A stretch of 64,000 bases of DNA from Ophiura sarsii (GCA_035610835.1 CM069457.1:15966149-16030148), one strand, 5' to 3'; positions 49,668 through 60,833 are shown, numbered from the stretch's first letter. Numbers and translations: made by a program. Notes: generated by a model not told the origin, from the letters alone.

Positions 49668-50688
49668 TTTCTTTTACTGACTATCATTTATAATTTGTGG
49701 AGTAAGAAGAAACATTTACTCATCATCCAACCATGTCCAACTATTGTTTTTCCAATTATTTTCAAATATTTCCAAAAAATAAATGCCGACAGTTTTGAAA
49801 AAAAATGTGTAAGAAAAAAGAGTAATATTTGAAAAAGCCATAAAATAAGGGTTTGTGAATAACGTGTCGGGAAAAAATACCAGCAATTTCAAAATGTTCA
49901 AAATAAATTCCAAAAACTGTAGGCAAAAACACCCTTTGACAATTTGAGCCAAAAAATATTGGTTAATATTAATATGTGGAAATGTAGAACTAAATCCAAA
50001 TGTAGTTTTTCAAAAATTCTTTTGAATAAAAACAGCCCAAAAAGTGTACGTATAGGCCTATGAACATTCGAGCAGAAAAAAAGGGTTTTGAAAAAAGGTG
50101 TTTTTCTGCATTTTTTCTTGGTGATTATTGGGCCGGGGGATTCATCGTCCCTTTGCAAAACAAGTGATGCAAAACAACAACCGCAAATTAAAAAAATACA
50201 TAATAACAGATGGGCATATGAATAATGAGCATCTATTATTATATTACAACCCGTTAATGCAATACGAAAGATAGCTGTCGAATCTGTCAAACAGAAGTTA
50301 CTGCTATCTACTGAAGATAGTTATTTACAAGTAGGCCTAAGTTGTTTTACAATTATTTGTGTTACTTTCAACCCTATATATAGATTCCGTTACTTTTAGA
50401 TACTCTTTTGCATATCTAACAATACATGAATAACTCTCGTAGGAGTATCTGAAAACGCCACATTATGCATTGCAATAATGGCCAATTATTATACATCTTC
50501 GAAATGCATTAGTTAGTATAGGGAATTGGTTTCACTGAACGTTCCCGTATTAAATGAATGTCTTTATTTTAAAAAAATACTGGGGATGCCAAGCCTATGG
50601 TCCCCTGCCAAATACTGTGCAATTTGAGATACATGTAACATTTAGTTTTTGAGATGTGATAGAAAAACCAAATTTAGATGATTTTTTT
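49646..50688 (+). repeat. Satellite monomer 14, truncated
   Basis: Only the first 1043 bp are present. Identity to other copies stops in the T run of GATGATTTTTTT; the following CTTTCGCAATATTGC is not satellite. This is the right edge of the array. A missing T at about 50107 fuses two short ORFs, a sequence accident rather than a gene. Confidence 0.93.
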
Positions 50689-51354
50689 CTTTCGCAATAT
50701 TGCTTTTGTCATTTGAACTTATTTAAAATTTGACCTATTTTGACTTTTGACCCTATAACCGTTGGGCGTACGAAAAAGGGGAGTTTTTTTATGGTTGAGG
50801 ACAATCGGGCAACTTTTGAAATTGGACCCCAGATGACCTTTGACCTTGAAATAAAAACTAGCATGAATATAGCAAGTTTGAAGATCTTAGTAAATCCCAT
50901 CGCTCCGCGAGAAAAAAATAAGGGACAGGTATTTAACCCAGCAAAAAAAGGCATTCGGGTTTGGGTTGGGGTTGGTTTAATTGCACCAATCTAATATCTA
51001 TGCTAATAATGAAATGCCTCGATGCTATGATTGGATGTCGTCGTGATTGGCAGCAAGTTTTATTCTCAAATTATACGCAGTTAAAAATATGGTTATGGGA
51101 CATTTTAGCGAATTATCATATCATATCATGCATGTTCTTATACCAGGTACAACATGTGAACAGTTAACTTATGTAATCACTTGGCGCCATTTCTGTATTG
51201 ACTTAAACAACACGAACAGAAATTTGTCAAATTGCACTTTAAACTGTTGGACCAAATACCATAATGTCATGATAATCTTCTTTCGTTATCTCTAAATATA
51301 AATAATGTAGATTGAATTAATGAATATAAACAATATTTTTTTCTATATAATGTG
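50689..51354. other. Non-satellite flank, nothing coding recognised
   Basis: First unique sequence right of the array. It contains TGACCTTTGACCT (50834-50846), a direct repeat of a nuclear-receptor half-site with one-base spacing on the - strand, and a G-rich run near 50958-50978. Short ORFs overlap on both strands and look random. Confidence 0.6.
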
Positions 51355-51358
51355 TTAA

Positions 51359-51863
51359 AGGGGTATGCAGTGATGCTAATGTTGGGGCGGTGGAAAAGTT
51401 TTAAAATTGATGAAACGCATGACACATTCAATTAAATCATTTGCATTTGACACACAAATTATCCGTAGAAAAGTGCAAACTTTAGGAGCCTAAAATTCAT
51501 TGGCTCATTTGGCTATAGGCCTATGTCACCCCTAATCATGCTAATTGTTTAAATGATACCACTCCGTACTGAACATGCTGCACTGATCGAGTGATTTAGA
51601 CCCTGAAAAATAGTGACGGTTAGAATTACTTTCCTGACGACATAAATCAATATTTGCTGGGCATTTTGATGGACAAAGGAAAACAATTTAATTTAATTTA
51701 AGTAATGCTTATAATAAATTACCAAATCGTGAAATTTTATGATAGACGACGAATTAAGGTTAACGGTTTTAGATGGTAGTTAGTAGCCTAAATATTACGT
51801 GCAAAAAAGCTGATTTCAAGAAAAATTGAGGGCGCACTCCCATACGTGTCTCTCAGTGTCCCT
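51359..51863. mobile_element. TTAA-flanked MITE, copy A (505 bp)
   Basis: TTAA (51355-51358) then AGGGG; ends GTGTCCCT then TTAA (51864-51867). The right end (GAGGGCGCA, CTCAGTGTCCCTTTAA) matches that of the element at 53125. TTAA targets are used by piggyBac and Kolobok transposons; the AGGG start favours the latter weakly. Confidence 0.6.
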
Positions 51864-52412
51864 TTAATGTAAGGTGTACCATAATTCTAATTTGTTACGA
51901 TACCACATTTATGAAGTTATGAAGTTCATATTGACATAGTCAACACACAAGGGTATTGACACTGTAAACATACAAGGGTAGCATTTATATATCGGGCTTA
52001 AAGTTCTAAAGTCACCACTTTGCCTAATATTCACGGCCATCTTGGAAGTTCATATGTATTGGCTACGCCCTTCATTTTCTAGGTAAATATGATTTCAACA
52101 TTTTGTAACGATACTGAGCTGTCACATGATGATTAAGGGGCAGGCAAGTGTAATAGTTTCTTTTATACGAGTGTTTATAAAACAACGTCTTTATGATATA
52201 ACAAGACGTGATTCGTATATCGTATACACATTATGGTAGATTTCTAATGCTTCTCCGTCAGCACTGATGTGCTGATTGCCCGATGTCTGTAGCCAACAGC
52301 CATGAATGCAAGAGCATTGATAACACCTCTGTGGTCATGCCAACTCTGGTAACCAAATGCTTCCAAGCTCCTCCTTGCCGCTTAGAGACTATTAACACAC
52401 ACTCAGCACTAC

Positions 52413-52724
52413 CAAACGACGGTGGTCACAATTGGCCGAGCATTTTGAATCCCCGTTGGTTTCAACATGGACTTATGATAAGTCCATGGTTTCAACGTAA
52501 AAATAGATTTTGATTATATGATTCCAAAAAACTCATCAAATATTGGAACTTAATGATTTTATCATAAAACCACTGGAGTTGGAAAATCAACTCCAGAGTA
52601 AGTTTGTTCTTCTTTTAATGTTTATCCATTATTAATCGTTCGTCGCATTCCGTTGATAACGTAACCTCGTACGCATTATATAAACTTGAATATTCGTGAA
52701 CGAGCCCATGTCCTGCATCGTCTG
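52413..52724. mobile_element. hAT-like MITE, copy 2 (diverged)
   Basis: Shares with 39658-39935, in order, ACGACGGTGG, TTTTGAAT, CCGTTGGTTTCAA, GATTTTGATTATATGA, GTAACCTCGT and CATCGTCTG. Flanks AGCACTAC and AGTACTTC agree at 6 of 8 bases, an aged target duplication. An ACTTATGATAAGT inverted repeat lies inside near 52462. Confidence 0.7.
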
Positions 52725-52953
52725 AGTACTTCAGGGCCAATAAAATCTAATTTTTTCACCATCAATTGCACAAGTATAAAACTAATTTCCTAGCTCGGAA
52801 ATGTGACGACGGTCCAGTTATAGAACGATGAATGTTTACATACCTTTATGTTATCATCATCAACTATCCCAATAGAAGGTACCAGGTAGGCAAAACCCTA
52901 TACAATAAACCACCCATGCTGAGGTACTCACATGCATGGGAGGTGAAAAGGGT

Positions 52954-52968
52954 ACCAGATTATCTGGT
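52954..52968. other. 15-bp palindrome
   Basis: ACCAGATTATCTGGT, symmetrical around the central T. Just upstream CCCATGC and GCATGGG form another short stem. Confidence 0.6.
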
Positions 52969-52974
52969 CGGGTG

Positions 52975-53706
52975 TATTACATAGTGACGGATTATGATAG
53001 TTTAACATTTTAACGAAATAAGGGATAAAGTAGGTCTACTATCAAATTCTTCAAACCTTTTTTGACGCACGTTGAGTAGGCCTACAAAGACTAAATTGGT
53101 GTTTTACGTAATGACGAATGTTAAAGGGACATTAAGTGGTATTGAAAATGTAAAATGTTTAAAAATTTACTTCAGAATTCAAGATGAACATTAAAAATTG
53201 CCATTATTGTTGTTTCTACTAACAAAAACAGCAAAACTTGATTAAAACAATAGCATCGCTATTTATTGAAAAACACCCTCTATATGCAAATATGGTTCGC
53301 GTTATATATCACGCGTACTGCAGGGGGATACTGTCGGACGTAAAATGCAGCTCGTCCCGGCTTTACGAGCATTTTTGAATCGACGTTTTATTGTACAAAG
53401 AGGGCTGATTTTTCTTAATCCTGATAGGTTCATACATGTAATATAATTATAAAAGTATACTAATCCCAGTTTTTATCATAATTGAGGGCGCAGCCTCCAA
53501 CACATCTCTTAGTGTCCCTTTAAGTCCTCTGTCATAGAAGCATTTTTTGAGACGGGTATTTCAAATACTATTTGTAATTAAGATTCCTAAATTTATAACT
53601 GATGTAAACGAATTATGAAACTAATTTATTGATATTTTTTACGGGAAATTTGACAGTTCAATGCGACAAATCTTGGCTATCCACTCATTATCCGTCACTT
53701 TGTAAT
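52975..53706. mobile_element. TATTACATAGTGACGG-ended element
   Basis: Left end TATTACATAGTGACGGAT (52975-52992), right end ATCCGTCACTTTGTAATA (53689-53706), inverted with one mismatch. The TTAA-flanked MITE at 53125-53519 is nested inside. A 68-bp relative is at 53775. Confidence 0.65.
53125..53519. mobile_element. TTAA-flanked MITE, copy B (395 bp)
   Basis: TTAA at 53121-53124 and 53520-53523. Terminal inverted repeats AGGGACATTAAG and CTTAGTGTCCCT differ at one base. Internal sequence differs from copy A except near the right end. Confidence 0.78.
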
Positions 53707-53774
53707 AAACATAAGCAAGCAGGTCGGAGTTGACGAACGACGATATCACGTACTTCGAAAATTACCGACTGTTG

Positions 53775-53842
53775 TATTACATACTGACGGATACTGAATA
53801 ATGAGTAAGTATAGCTAAGTCAACACCCGTCACTATGTAATA
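53775..53842. mobile_element. 68-bp minimal copy of the TATTACATAG element
   Basis: TATTACATACTGACGGAT (53775-53792) opposite CCCGTCACTATGTAATA (53826-53842). Only the inverted ends and a ~33-bp middle remain. Confidence 0.65.
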
Positions 53843-54364
53843 ACATTTATCGCTAATGAACGTATTTGTAGTGTGACGGATATGAAGGATAACTTTCTCA
53901 TTATATTTTATCTATTTTATCAGGTAAAATTGCATGAGTATGGGATAAAAACAGGGCAGTCAGTCGTTAGCGCGATCACTAATGAGAGAGATGGGCACTT
54001 TCTGTTATGAGGATCACGTAGATTCTCGTAGTTCATTCGGTTGCATTAGATGCTCAATCATTCGGAGATTCGATATGTTGGGGTGTGTTGACGTTAGTGT
54101 ATGATGATTGAAATGATAGAACCCAGAACGCTTGACTTAACAGTTGTCTACCTCTACCTCTTACTGTATATGGGGCAAAGGTTCCAACAGTTCTGACAGG
54201 TTTAGACAATATTAATTTGATTGTTAGATTTCAGTGTGTGTGTTATGTATATTTCTAATAAAATATATGTCCCCAAAATTCTCCAAAATGACTCATTTTG
54301 GTCGAATAAATCGATAGTTCACCGTTAGCTCATTATGTATTGAACACGTCGGTTGCTTCAATGA

Positions 54365-54446
54365 GTAGTCATGGCCGAGCGGTTAAGGCTATAGACTATA
54401 AAACATATTGGATCTCCCCGCGTCGGTTCGAATCCTGCTAACGAGC
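54365..54446 (+). pseudogene. tRNA-Ser pseudogene
   Basis: GTAGTCATGGCCGAGCGGTTAAGGC and GGTTCGAATCC are the D-arm/A box and T-arm/B box of a class II tRNA, with the GGATCTCCCC variable arm typical of tRNA-Ser. The anticodon loop is CTATAAA (TAT at the anticodon), its stem is mispaired (ATAGA against ACATA), and three acceptor pairs are lost, including the first. No functional seryl tRNA is expected; T runs downstream (TTTT at 54447) could still end a pol III transcript. Confidence 0.65.
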
Positions 54447-54910
54447 TTTTGTTACAAAAGCGATTTAGTCTGTGTTTTGGAAAATGGCGTATATTTCTAT
54501 TCCGCACATTAACATTCATGGATGTAATCGTCTACCTCCAGAGTATATTACTGCATTATTTCCAAGATGTTTCACATTTTAATGTCGGGAACCTTATAAC
54601 CTTTGACAAGTTATTTTTTCTTTGGGAGAAATTTGCTATCAAATACGATGATAATATGCGGTAATTATGCCGGTTTATCGAAAGGAAGGAAATACTGTTG
54701 ATATATAAGAAATATAATGTTATATCCCTTATCCTTTTAATTACCAGGAGTTCAGGAGTTTCCTAAACCACAGTTCTTATTTTAGCCCATGCGACAAGAC
54801 CATGACGAAATGAGAAGGGTTCGAAATAAGCCGCTCCTAAATTAACTAGTATGCACAGCCAGGCGATTGAATCTCACAATCTGTGCATTGTTTAGATTTG
54901 GCCCATAACA

Positions 54911-54946
54911 TAGCGCACTCTATAACAGTTGCGACACGCGATTAAG
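54911..54946. repeat. Direct repeat left of the foldback element
   Basis: TAGCGCACTCTATAACAGTT followed by GCGACACGCGATTAAG; recurs in the same orientation at 55653-55690 with small changes. Confidence 0.6.
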
Positions 54947-54951
54947 CAATC

Positions 54952-55642
54952 ATAGTTGGGGCTGTTAAGGCATCACATGGGAGGTTTAGTTCACATTCGT
55001 CTAAAAGCACCAAATTTGGCCCATACGTTGCTCATACCATACTCTTTTTGATTTTTGATGGATGCCAAAAATGGAGCCTTCTGGGACGGCTATATTGGCC
55101 AATTCCAATATGGCCGCCATACTGGAGAATCAAAAATTCAAATTGCTTCAAATAACTGAAAATTGTTTGTCTGAGCACCAGGACCACTTCCGATGTGTGG
55201 TTACTGAGATATTGAGCAAAACGTGAAAAGGTCGTTGACCTTTGCTTTTTGGCGTATCAGGCGTATGATAGGGATTGTGACCTTTCGACCCTGTATAAGG
55301 CACAAAAACGACTCCAGGTGGTAACAATTACCATTTCTTGAACCATTGTGATCTGACGAACAATTTGACAAAATCGGAGCATGTTTAAATTTTGACCCCG
55401 AAAGCAAAGGTCAACGACCGTTTCACGTTTTGCTCAATTTCTCAGCTTAATTGAAGCAATTTGAATTTTTGATCCCCCAGTATGGCGGCCATATTGGAAT
55501 TGGCCAATATGGCCGTCCCTTCCAGAAGGCTCCAATTTCGGCATCCATCAAAAATCAACAGAGTATGGTTCGAGCAACATATGGGTCCAATTTGGTGCTT
55601 TTAGAAGAATGTGAACCAAATAATCCCTTAGCCCCCAACTAT
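54952..55642. mobile_element. Foldback element, ~690 bp
   Basis: Left arm 54952-55252 and right arm 55399-55642 are inverted copies. ATAGTTGGGG, TTCACATTC, AAAAGCACCAAATT, TCAAAAATT, GGTCGTTGACCTTTGC and their complements occur in mirror order. The left arm has about 50 extra bases. Each arm holds a GGCCGCCAT core (YY1-like) inside a palindromic TTGGCCAATTCCAATATGG stretch. Direct repeats flank it (54911-54946, 55653-55690). A 123-codon ORF across the right arm is incidental. Confidence 0.8.
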
Positions 55643-55652
55643 TTGGAAATTA

Positions 55653-55690
55653 TAGCGCGCCACCTATACCAGTTGCGACAAGCTATTAAG
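55653..55690. repeat. Direct repeat right of the foldback element
   Basis: TAGCGCGCCACCTATACCAG then TTGCGACAAGCTATTAAG; partner of 54911-54946. Confidence 0.6.
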
Positions 55691-55946
55691 GTCAAGAGAA
55701 TCGGGGTTTTGTCTTGGGAGTTTCGTATCCCTTTATCCCTGGCACAGCCAACCGGAGTGTGTGTCTTCCGCAAAAAATCGTGCATATTTACTTTCACAGT
55801 GAACGCTTTTTGTGTGTGCTAACGACTGACTGAGGGTGAATCCAGCAAAATTACATAGTCTCCCAAACTTCTAACAGCTGTATCCCCCCTTCGGTATTAG
55901 ATATACCAATGTTATTTTGATGGATAGCTTGTTATTAGGGCTTTAA

Positions 55947-55980
55947 GGCTAATGAAAGTGAATTGTTAGTTTCCCGTTAC
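55947..55980 (+). repeat. 34-bp inverted repeat, left copy
   Basis: GGCTAATGAAAGTG ... TTTCCCGTTAC; exact reverse complement of 60834-60867. Similarity continues weakly outward (GGGCTTTAA against GGGCATTTTA). Confidence 0.9.
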
Positions 55981-58590
55981 ATTTTTTTTTTGGTCAGTAA
56001 GTAGGCGACTATTTCATTATTCATTATTCATTATTTTTAAAACATTCATTATTTTTATAATATGTGCCCAAATACGTGTAGCGTATAAAACCAAGAGTGT
56101 ATAATTGTGAATAGGGGCATAAATATGTCCTTACTACAATAAATAATTGAATTCCAGACCATTTTGCATACAAAGTCTTGTTTATTTTATCTTCAGCGAC
56201 CTTCACCGAGAGAAGCATCGTCAAAGCAACAAAAACAATCTCTCAACAAGAAGAGTCTTCAAAAAGACAATCGTCGTTTAGACGGTTGTAATGAAAATAA
56301 AGAAATGTACTTAACAACGCGTAATTAAAAGTACTAGGGGGTCTACGGACAAAAATAATAGTAGAACATTTTGATTTATTAATTAATAAATAAACAAATG
56401 ATCTGCAGCTATTCGTTGGGACTTAGACCTACATACGTGTTAAGATTGAGTGATAGTGAAGCAACAGTTGCATAACATAATTGGAATATAAACAAATATT
56501 CAAATTATATTTTAGCCCTTCAACTTTAGAATGTCATGCTTGTGTTGTCCTTTCCTACAGGAAGAAATATCATTTACATAAGAAGAGACTGCAAATAGGC
56601 TATATTTTGTTATGTTTCTAGTATTACAATCAAGTATAAAAATACAAAAATATGTATTACATGTTAAAAATAGATAGCATGTCACGCGTCCTATTTACAT
56701 GATTGCATTAAGGGGGACTCAAGGAAGTGCTGTAATTATTGAACTATGACTCAAATGTATTGGCATCGTTTTTGTCCTAAAACTGTTTTATTAAAATATT
56801 TAAAAAGCTGATTTCTTGGTAATAGATTTACGTTAGTCCAATGAGCATTTAAATCAAGTTTTGTGTTAACGAAACCCCCAGAACCATATTAAAATAAAAA
56901 GATTTTACAAAAGCCTCGTCCTCTTGAAGTTACGCAATCGATTATGCAATACCACACTGATAAATGGTGATTTTGCATTGTTAACTAAACAAAAATACAC
57001 AAAAAAGTGCCCTCATCCTCTTGTTATTCAAAAGTTAGGACGAGAAACTAGTTTTTATTTTATTTGGCCTAATTAGGAATCACTCGCCCTGCTGTGAATC
57101 AGAATATATTCATGATGTACATTTTGAAAATTTGGTGGTTACATTTATTTCGCGATCGAACCAACTATACTGCGATAATAATAACACATGAATATATTTA
57201 TTTTTCGAATTAAGTCTGAGTATGTGTGATCATGTTGTGATGAAGCTACACAAAATAACAAAGGCAAAAATATACAAAGCGCTTGAAAAGCTGCAATGCG
57301 TGAAAAGGTAAGCGTGCGAAAATTACCCCTTACGTAATTTAACCATCTAATCTAAAATAACATATTATTTGTGTGTTTGTTTCGTTGTTCTGTTTCGCAT
57401 CTTTTGTACTTGGTAGGCAATATCAGATTACTAAGTACATTTTAGTTTGGATGTCATACTTAAATTTGAAAGTCCACAAATCGTCTGTCTATTCCGTATT
57501 TTAAACATTTTCAGTCATAAATGATAAATGTTGGGGCACAACTTTATACACTCGCTCCTCCTTCGGGAAATTCGTAAACAACATTCCACAACTGTACGGC
57601 TATAAATGGTTATAAATACGACTGATTCCATTATGTTGAGTAGGGTAGTTAGGAATGCTATTCATTTATTTATCACGCATTTTATTACTCTTTGTGCATA
57701 TAGGTATCACAAAATACCTAAAAACGTAGGTTAAATAAGTTATATGGACATGCAATAGAACAATAAGTACTGTAAATGGTCCCAAATCTGCCCAGAATTA
57801 AACGTTATCTCTTGAGACATTTTATTTGCTCCTCTGCCAGAATGTGCGTGATGTGTTGCATAATACCAATTACGACTGTTTCAAGTCTTTGTGGTTACAG
57901 CGGTTTGTGTTGGCGTATGATAGTCAGTCACAGCATGGTCACAGCGAGATCTGCGAGGGTGAGGGAACCAGCATAGACTGAAACAACACACCCATTTTCA
58001 GATAAACATCTATCAATACGCGATGCATAGTATGTTAATTAGTTTGTCAATTCATAATATTAAATTATGGACGATATACTAATCCTCTATATCTATTCAG
58101 GTAATATTTGTAACATTCTTTTTACCAAGTTATAAATAAAATCGGAGGAAATTCATTTTTCTACGAACATGCGCAGAAGGTGTCTACGTAAAACGACCTG
58201 TTTACCCGTGCTCAATTCATACACGATGAGAAGAAGCAGCCCACATAAAATAATGAAATATATCAGTATATTCACAATGCTTGCGATTGATATACATATG
58301 AATATTTTATTTAAAGTTATATGCTTAGTCTTAAGTGCATTTATAATTCTAATTTTCAGCTATTAGCTTAAATGTAACACTAAACATACAGCCAATCGCG
58401 GACGCCCTTGAATTGATATGTTTCGATGGGCACAACATCATCGCTACGTGTAGACATTGTGTAAACACGATTTCAATGCACGGATCGTACGACGAGATAA
58501 TGACGTCAAAAGAGCAAACTCCTCACAATGTTGACACGGACACTTCATATAGGGTTTATGTATGAAGGCCAGGGAGGGAGTGACTATATA
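55981..58590. other. Intergenic AT-rich DNA, no recognised feature
   Basis: Runs of A/T, CATTATT repeats near 56020-56058, and short random ORFs (57776-57976, 58169-58366). I see no domain, splice pattern or RNA gene. Confidence 0.5.
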
Positions 58591-58597
58591 CACTCCC

Positions 58598-58635
58598 GTC
58601 TTGTAGCGATTTTCTATAGACTATATACACGACGG
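58598..58635 (-). repeat. GTCGTGTA hairpin family, copy 1
   Basis: On the - strand CCGTCGTGTATATAGTC, then TATAGAAAATCGCTACAAGAC: inverted GTCGTGTA/TAC-AGAC ends round a ~20-nt core. A half copy (AAGACCGTCGTGTAC) is at 58703-58717. Confidence 0.6.
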
Positions 58636-58721
58636 CTAATAAATCCTCGTAAATTCTCGCGTGATTCATGTTCAGAGGGTTTGCGACTGCGGGAAAGACG
58701 GTAAGACCGTCGTGTACGAGA

Positions 58722-59811
58722 TAGACTTGGGACCAGTCCTTGTGTGACTTCACTTCTTGTTGTCCTTTTCGAGTCCTCATACTTTTTACTTGCTTCGGGA
58801 GAGCCCGAGGGCCGAGGGAGGGTGGGTGCCGGTGCCGGATGGGTGGATGTTTGGTAAAGTGATGCTAACATTGTCCTATAAATAATCTAATTTATTAAAA
58901 TAAATTAATTACTATTTTAGGTGCGCTGTGAAAAGCAGAATTGTGTGGCTTGAGACTAAAATACGGTAAAAAAAACCCTACCCCCCAAAAAAAAACACCT
59001 AAGGTATTTTAGACTTAAACTGCGGCTCACACAATGTACGTGACATTAGGTCTATAATATAGTCGTGACAACATTGAACACATGTAGTAGTGAATGGAGT
59101 GATGATATCGAATTCCTTTGTGTACAACGGAAATGGTGTTGAAGTTTATTGAATTAATTGTGTAACAATCGATTATTTTGCTTAGAGCTTTTACAATTAT
59201 AAGGCCATATCAAAGTAAACATGTTTAGCGTCCCCGCCCCTCATATTTTTTTACTTGCTTCAATTTTCTTCATTACGGTAATTTCATAACCTTTTTGTTC
59301 AGAGAGTTTCAGAGTTTGAGATTGTTTGCTTCCACATCCGACCGTTTAGGCCCGGGCGTTTAGCCTCCAATACATCCTAACTAGATAGGCCGGGGAAAGA
59401 TCAGTGTGTTTTAGGGAGGCGTAAGAATAATCAACATAGTAGGAGGGTAATAAAATTAATCGCTTTCGTTGGGGGGGGGGGGGGTAAAAAAGTGACGACG
59501 ATAAGAACATTTTTGGGACACCTTCCCCCCTCCCCCATACAAAATAAAATAAAACAGCCCCTTTTTATAAAGCATTTTAAAACAAGTTCTGTAGTGACCA
59601 ACCCCTTTAAACCACAACCTATTTGATAGAGGCCTAGCTCCTCCTCAAGGTTCTCACAGGTTTATTAAAATCGCTTATTTCCCGGCGAATTTGTACTAAA
59701 AGTTTTTTAAAAGGCCTCCTCCTATTTTTTTTAGAAAGTCCCTACGTTAAACATGTTCTAATATTTGTATTTGCCTAATCTTATCCACACATCAGCACAC
59801 TGCCCACTTGA
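58722..59811. other. Intergenic DNA with homopolymer runs
   Basis: Contains GGGCCGAGGG-rich sequence near 58800-58840, a G run at about 59470-59484 and AACCCTACCCCCC near 58974. No gene-like signal seen. Confidence 0.5.
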
Positions 59812-59838
59812 GCTTCTATATCGCTACACGACTGTCTA
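59812..59838 (-). repeat. GTCGTGTA hairpin family, partial copy
   Basis: GCTTCTATATCGCTACACGA then CTGTC; right half of the family sequence. Confidence 0.5.
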
Positions 59839-59876
59839 TCGTCATGTATCACTCGATTTATAGCATTCAGGTTGAA

Positions 59877-59921
59877 GACCGTCGTGTACATAGTCTGTGC
59901 AATTTCGCTACACGACAGTCT
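59877..59921 (+). repeat. GTCGTGTA hairpin family, copy 2
   Basis: AGACCGTCGTGTACATAGTC, core TGTGCAATTTCGC, then TACACGACAGTCT; arms pair over about 12 bp with one mismatch. Confidence 0.7.
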
Positions 59922-59952
59922 TTTATACTAAATTTGCATCTGCGCATGCGTT

Positions 59953-60000
59953 AACGACTGTCGTGTATATAGTCTGCGCAATTAAGTTACACGACAGTCT
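59953..60000 (+). repeat. GTCGTGTA hairpin family, copy 3
   Basis: ACGACTGTCGTGTATATAGT, core CTGCGCAATTAAGT, then TACACGACAGTCT. Lies 31 bp after copy 2 in the same orientation. Confidence 0.7.
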
Positions 60001-60833
60001 TGTATATAGTTTCGGCCATGAAGGGAGGGTTACGGGCCTGTATTATCGGGTGTACACGGTTCCGAAATATATGTCTAGCGACGAAAAACATTCATGTGAT
60101 AGCTAGCTAGCTGCACCAGTAGTACACTCGTGCATCGTCTTTTTATAAAGATAGCCTCTGTCACATTGGTTTGCGTTCACTCGTCGCTATCATTTTATCA
60201 AACGGTGTGAACGAAGGAACAAGAGTTGTAGCAGATACTACACTGTCGTCCACTGCAGTTTTCAAAGTATAGTTCACGTATGCTTTCAGTTTTATAGCGG
60301 GGTAAAAATATGCTTGTATTTTCTTATAAATGTTGAAATTTAAAAGGAAATAATTTACCAGTAGTAATTAAATATATAATTTACCATTTTTTTATATTTT
60401 CTTTACATTTTGTGTGTGCAAATATCTTATGTTTGGGTTTATTAATTGTACATATTTAGTGTATTTTACTTCAACGATACGGTATATTTATATGCACATT
60501 CTAAATGTATATGGTGCATGGTGGTTAGTGGCTCTGTTGCGAACTTGCGATCACGATTCGGTAGAAATGGATTGATGGAAATCAGCGATAATCGCGGAGG
60601 CAATAATTAAATTTCTTTGTGGTGTATAGGCCTGCTGTACAAGGTAACGGCTTCGAAAAATGCCTCGGGTTGGTATGTCGAGTATTCGATTAACATCGCA
60701 TTTGTACTTATTTATTGATGAAATACGATAACATTTTAGTCAAACTTCGCTTATTTTTTCTAAACAAACAAATAATGAAATATTTACCAAATAATGAAAT
60801 ATTCACGCGGGGACCAAAATGTGAGTCGGTCGG

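Larger units (their letters stand above)
1..50688 (+). repeat. Macrosatellite array, ~2.77-kb monomer
   Basis: The same ~2772-bp sequence recurs head to tail, visible from the repeated word GGTTCAAATCCTGG at 1, 2774, 5555, 15298, 18071, 20844, 23627, 26401, 29173, 31945, 34717, 44104, 46875 and 49646. Copies differ by scattered single bases and small indels. Two insertions (5880-12840 and 37198-43804) interrupt it; it stops inside a monomer at 50688 and runs off the left edge of the window. Conserved short ORFs of 60-95 codons recur only because the DNA recurs, and their differences change amino acids, so I do not treat the monomer as protein coding. Confidence 0.97.

Noticed and set aside
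49898..50290. 130-codon - strand ORF, one of the longest in the window
   Set aside because: Produced by loss of one T in monomer 14 that fuses two short satellite frames.
1..50688. Possible rDNA, 5S or snRNA repeat unit
   Set aside because: No 5S, U1, U2 or rRNA core sequences were recognised in the monomer; only the tRNA-like modules fit pol III genes.
55451..55822. 123-codon ORF on the + strand
   Set aside because: Lies across the right arm of the foldback element and beyond it; composition and context are those of non-coding repeat.
58556..58871. Overlapping - strand ORFs rich in S, R and P
   Set aside because: Overlap the GTCGTGTA repeat family and each other in different frames; no domain or splice pattern.
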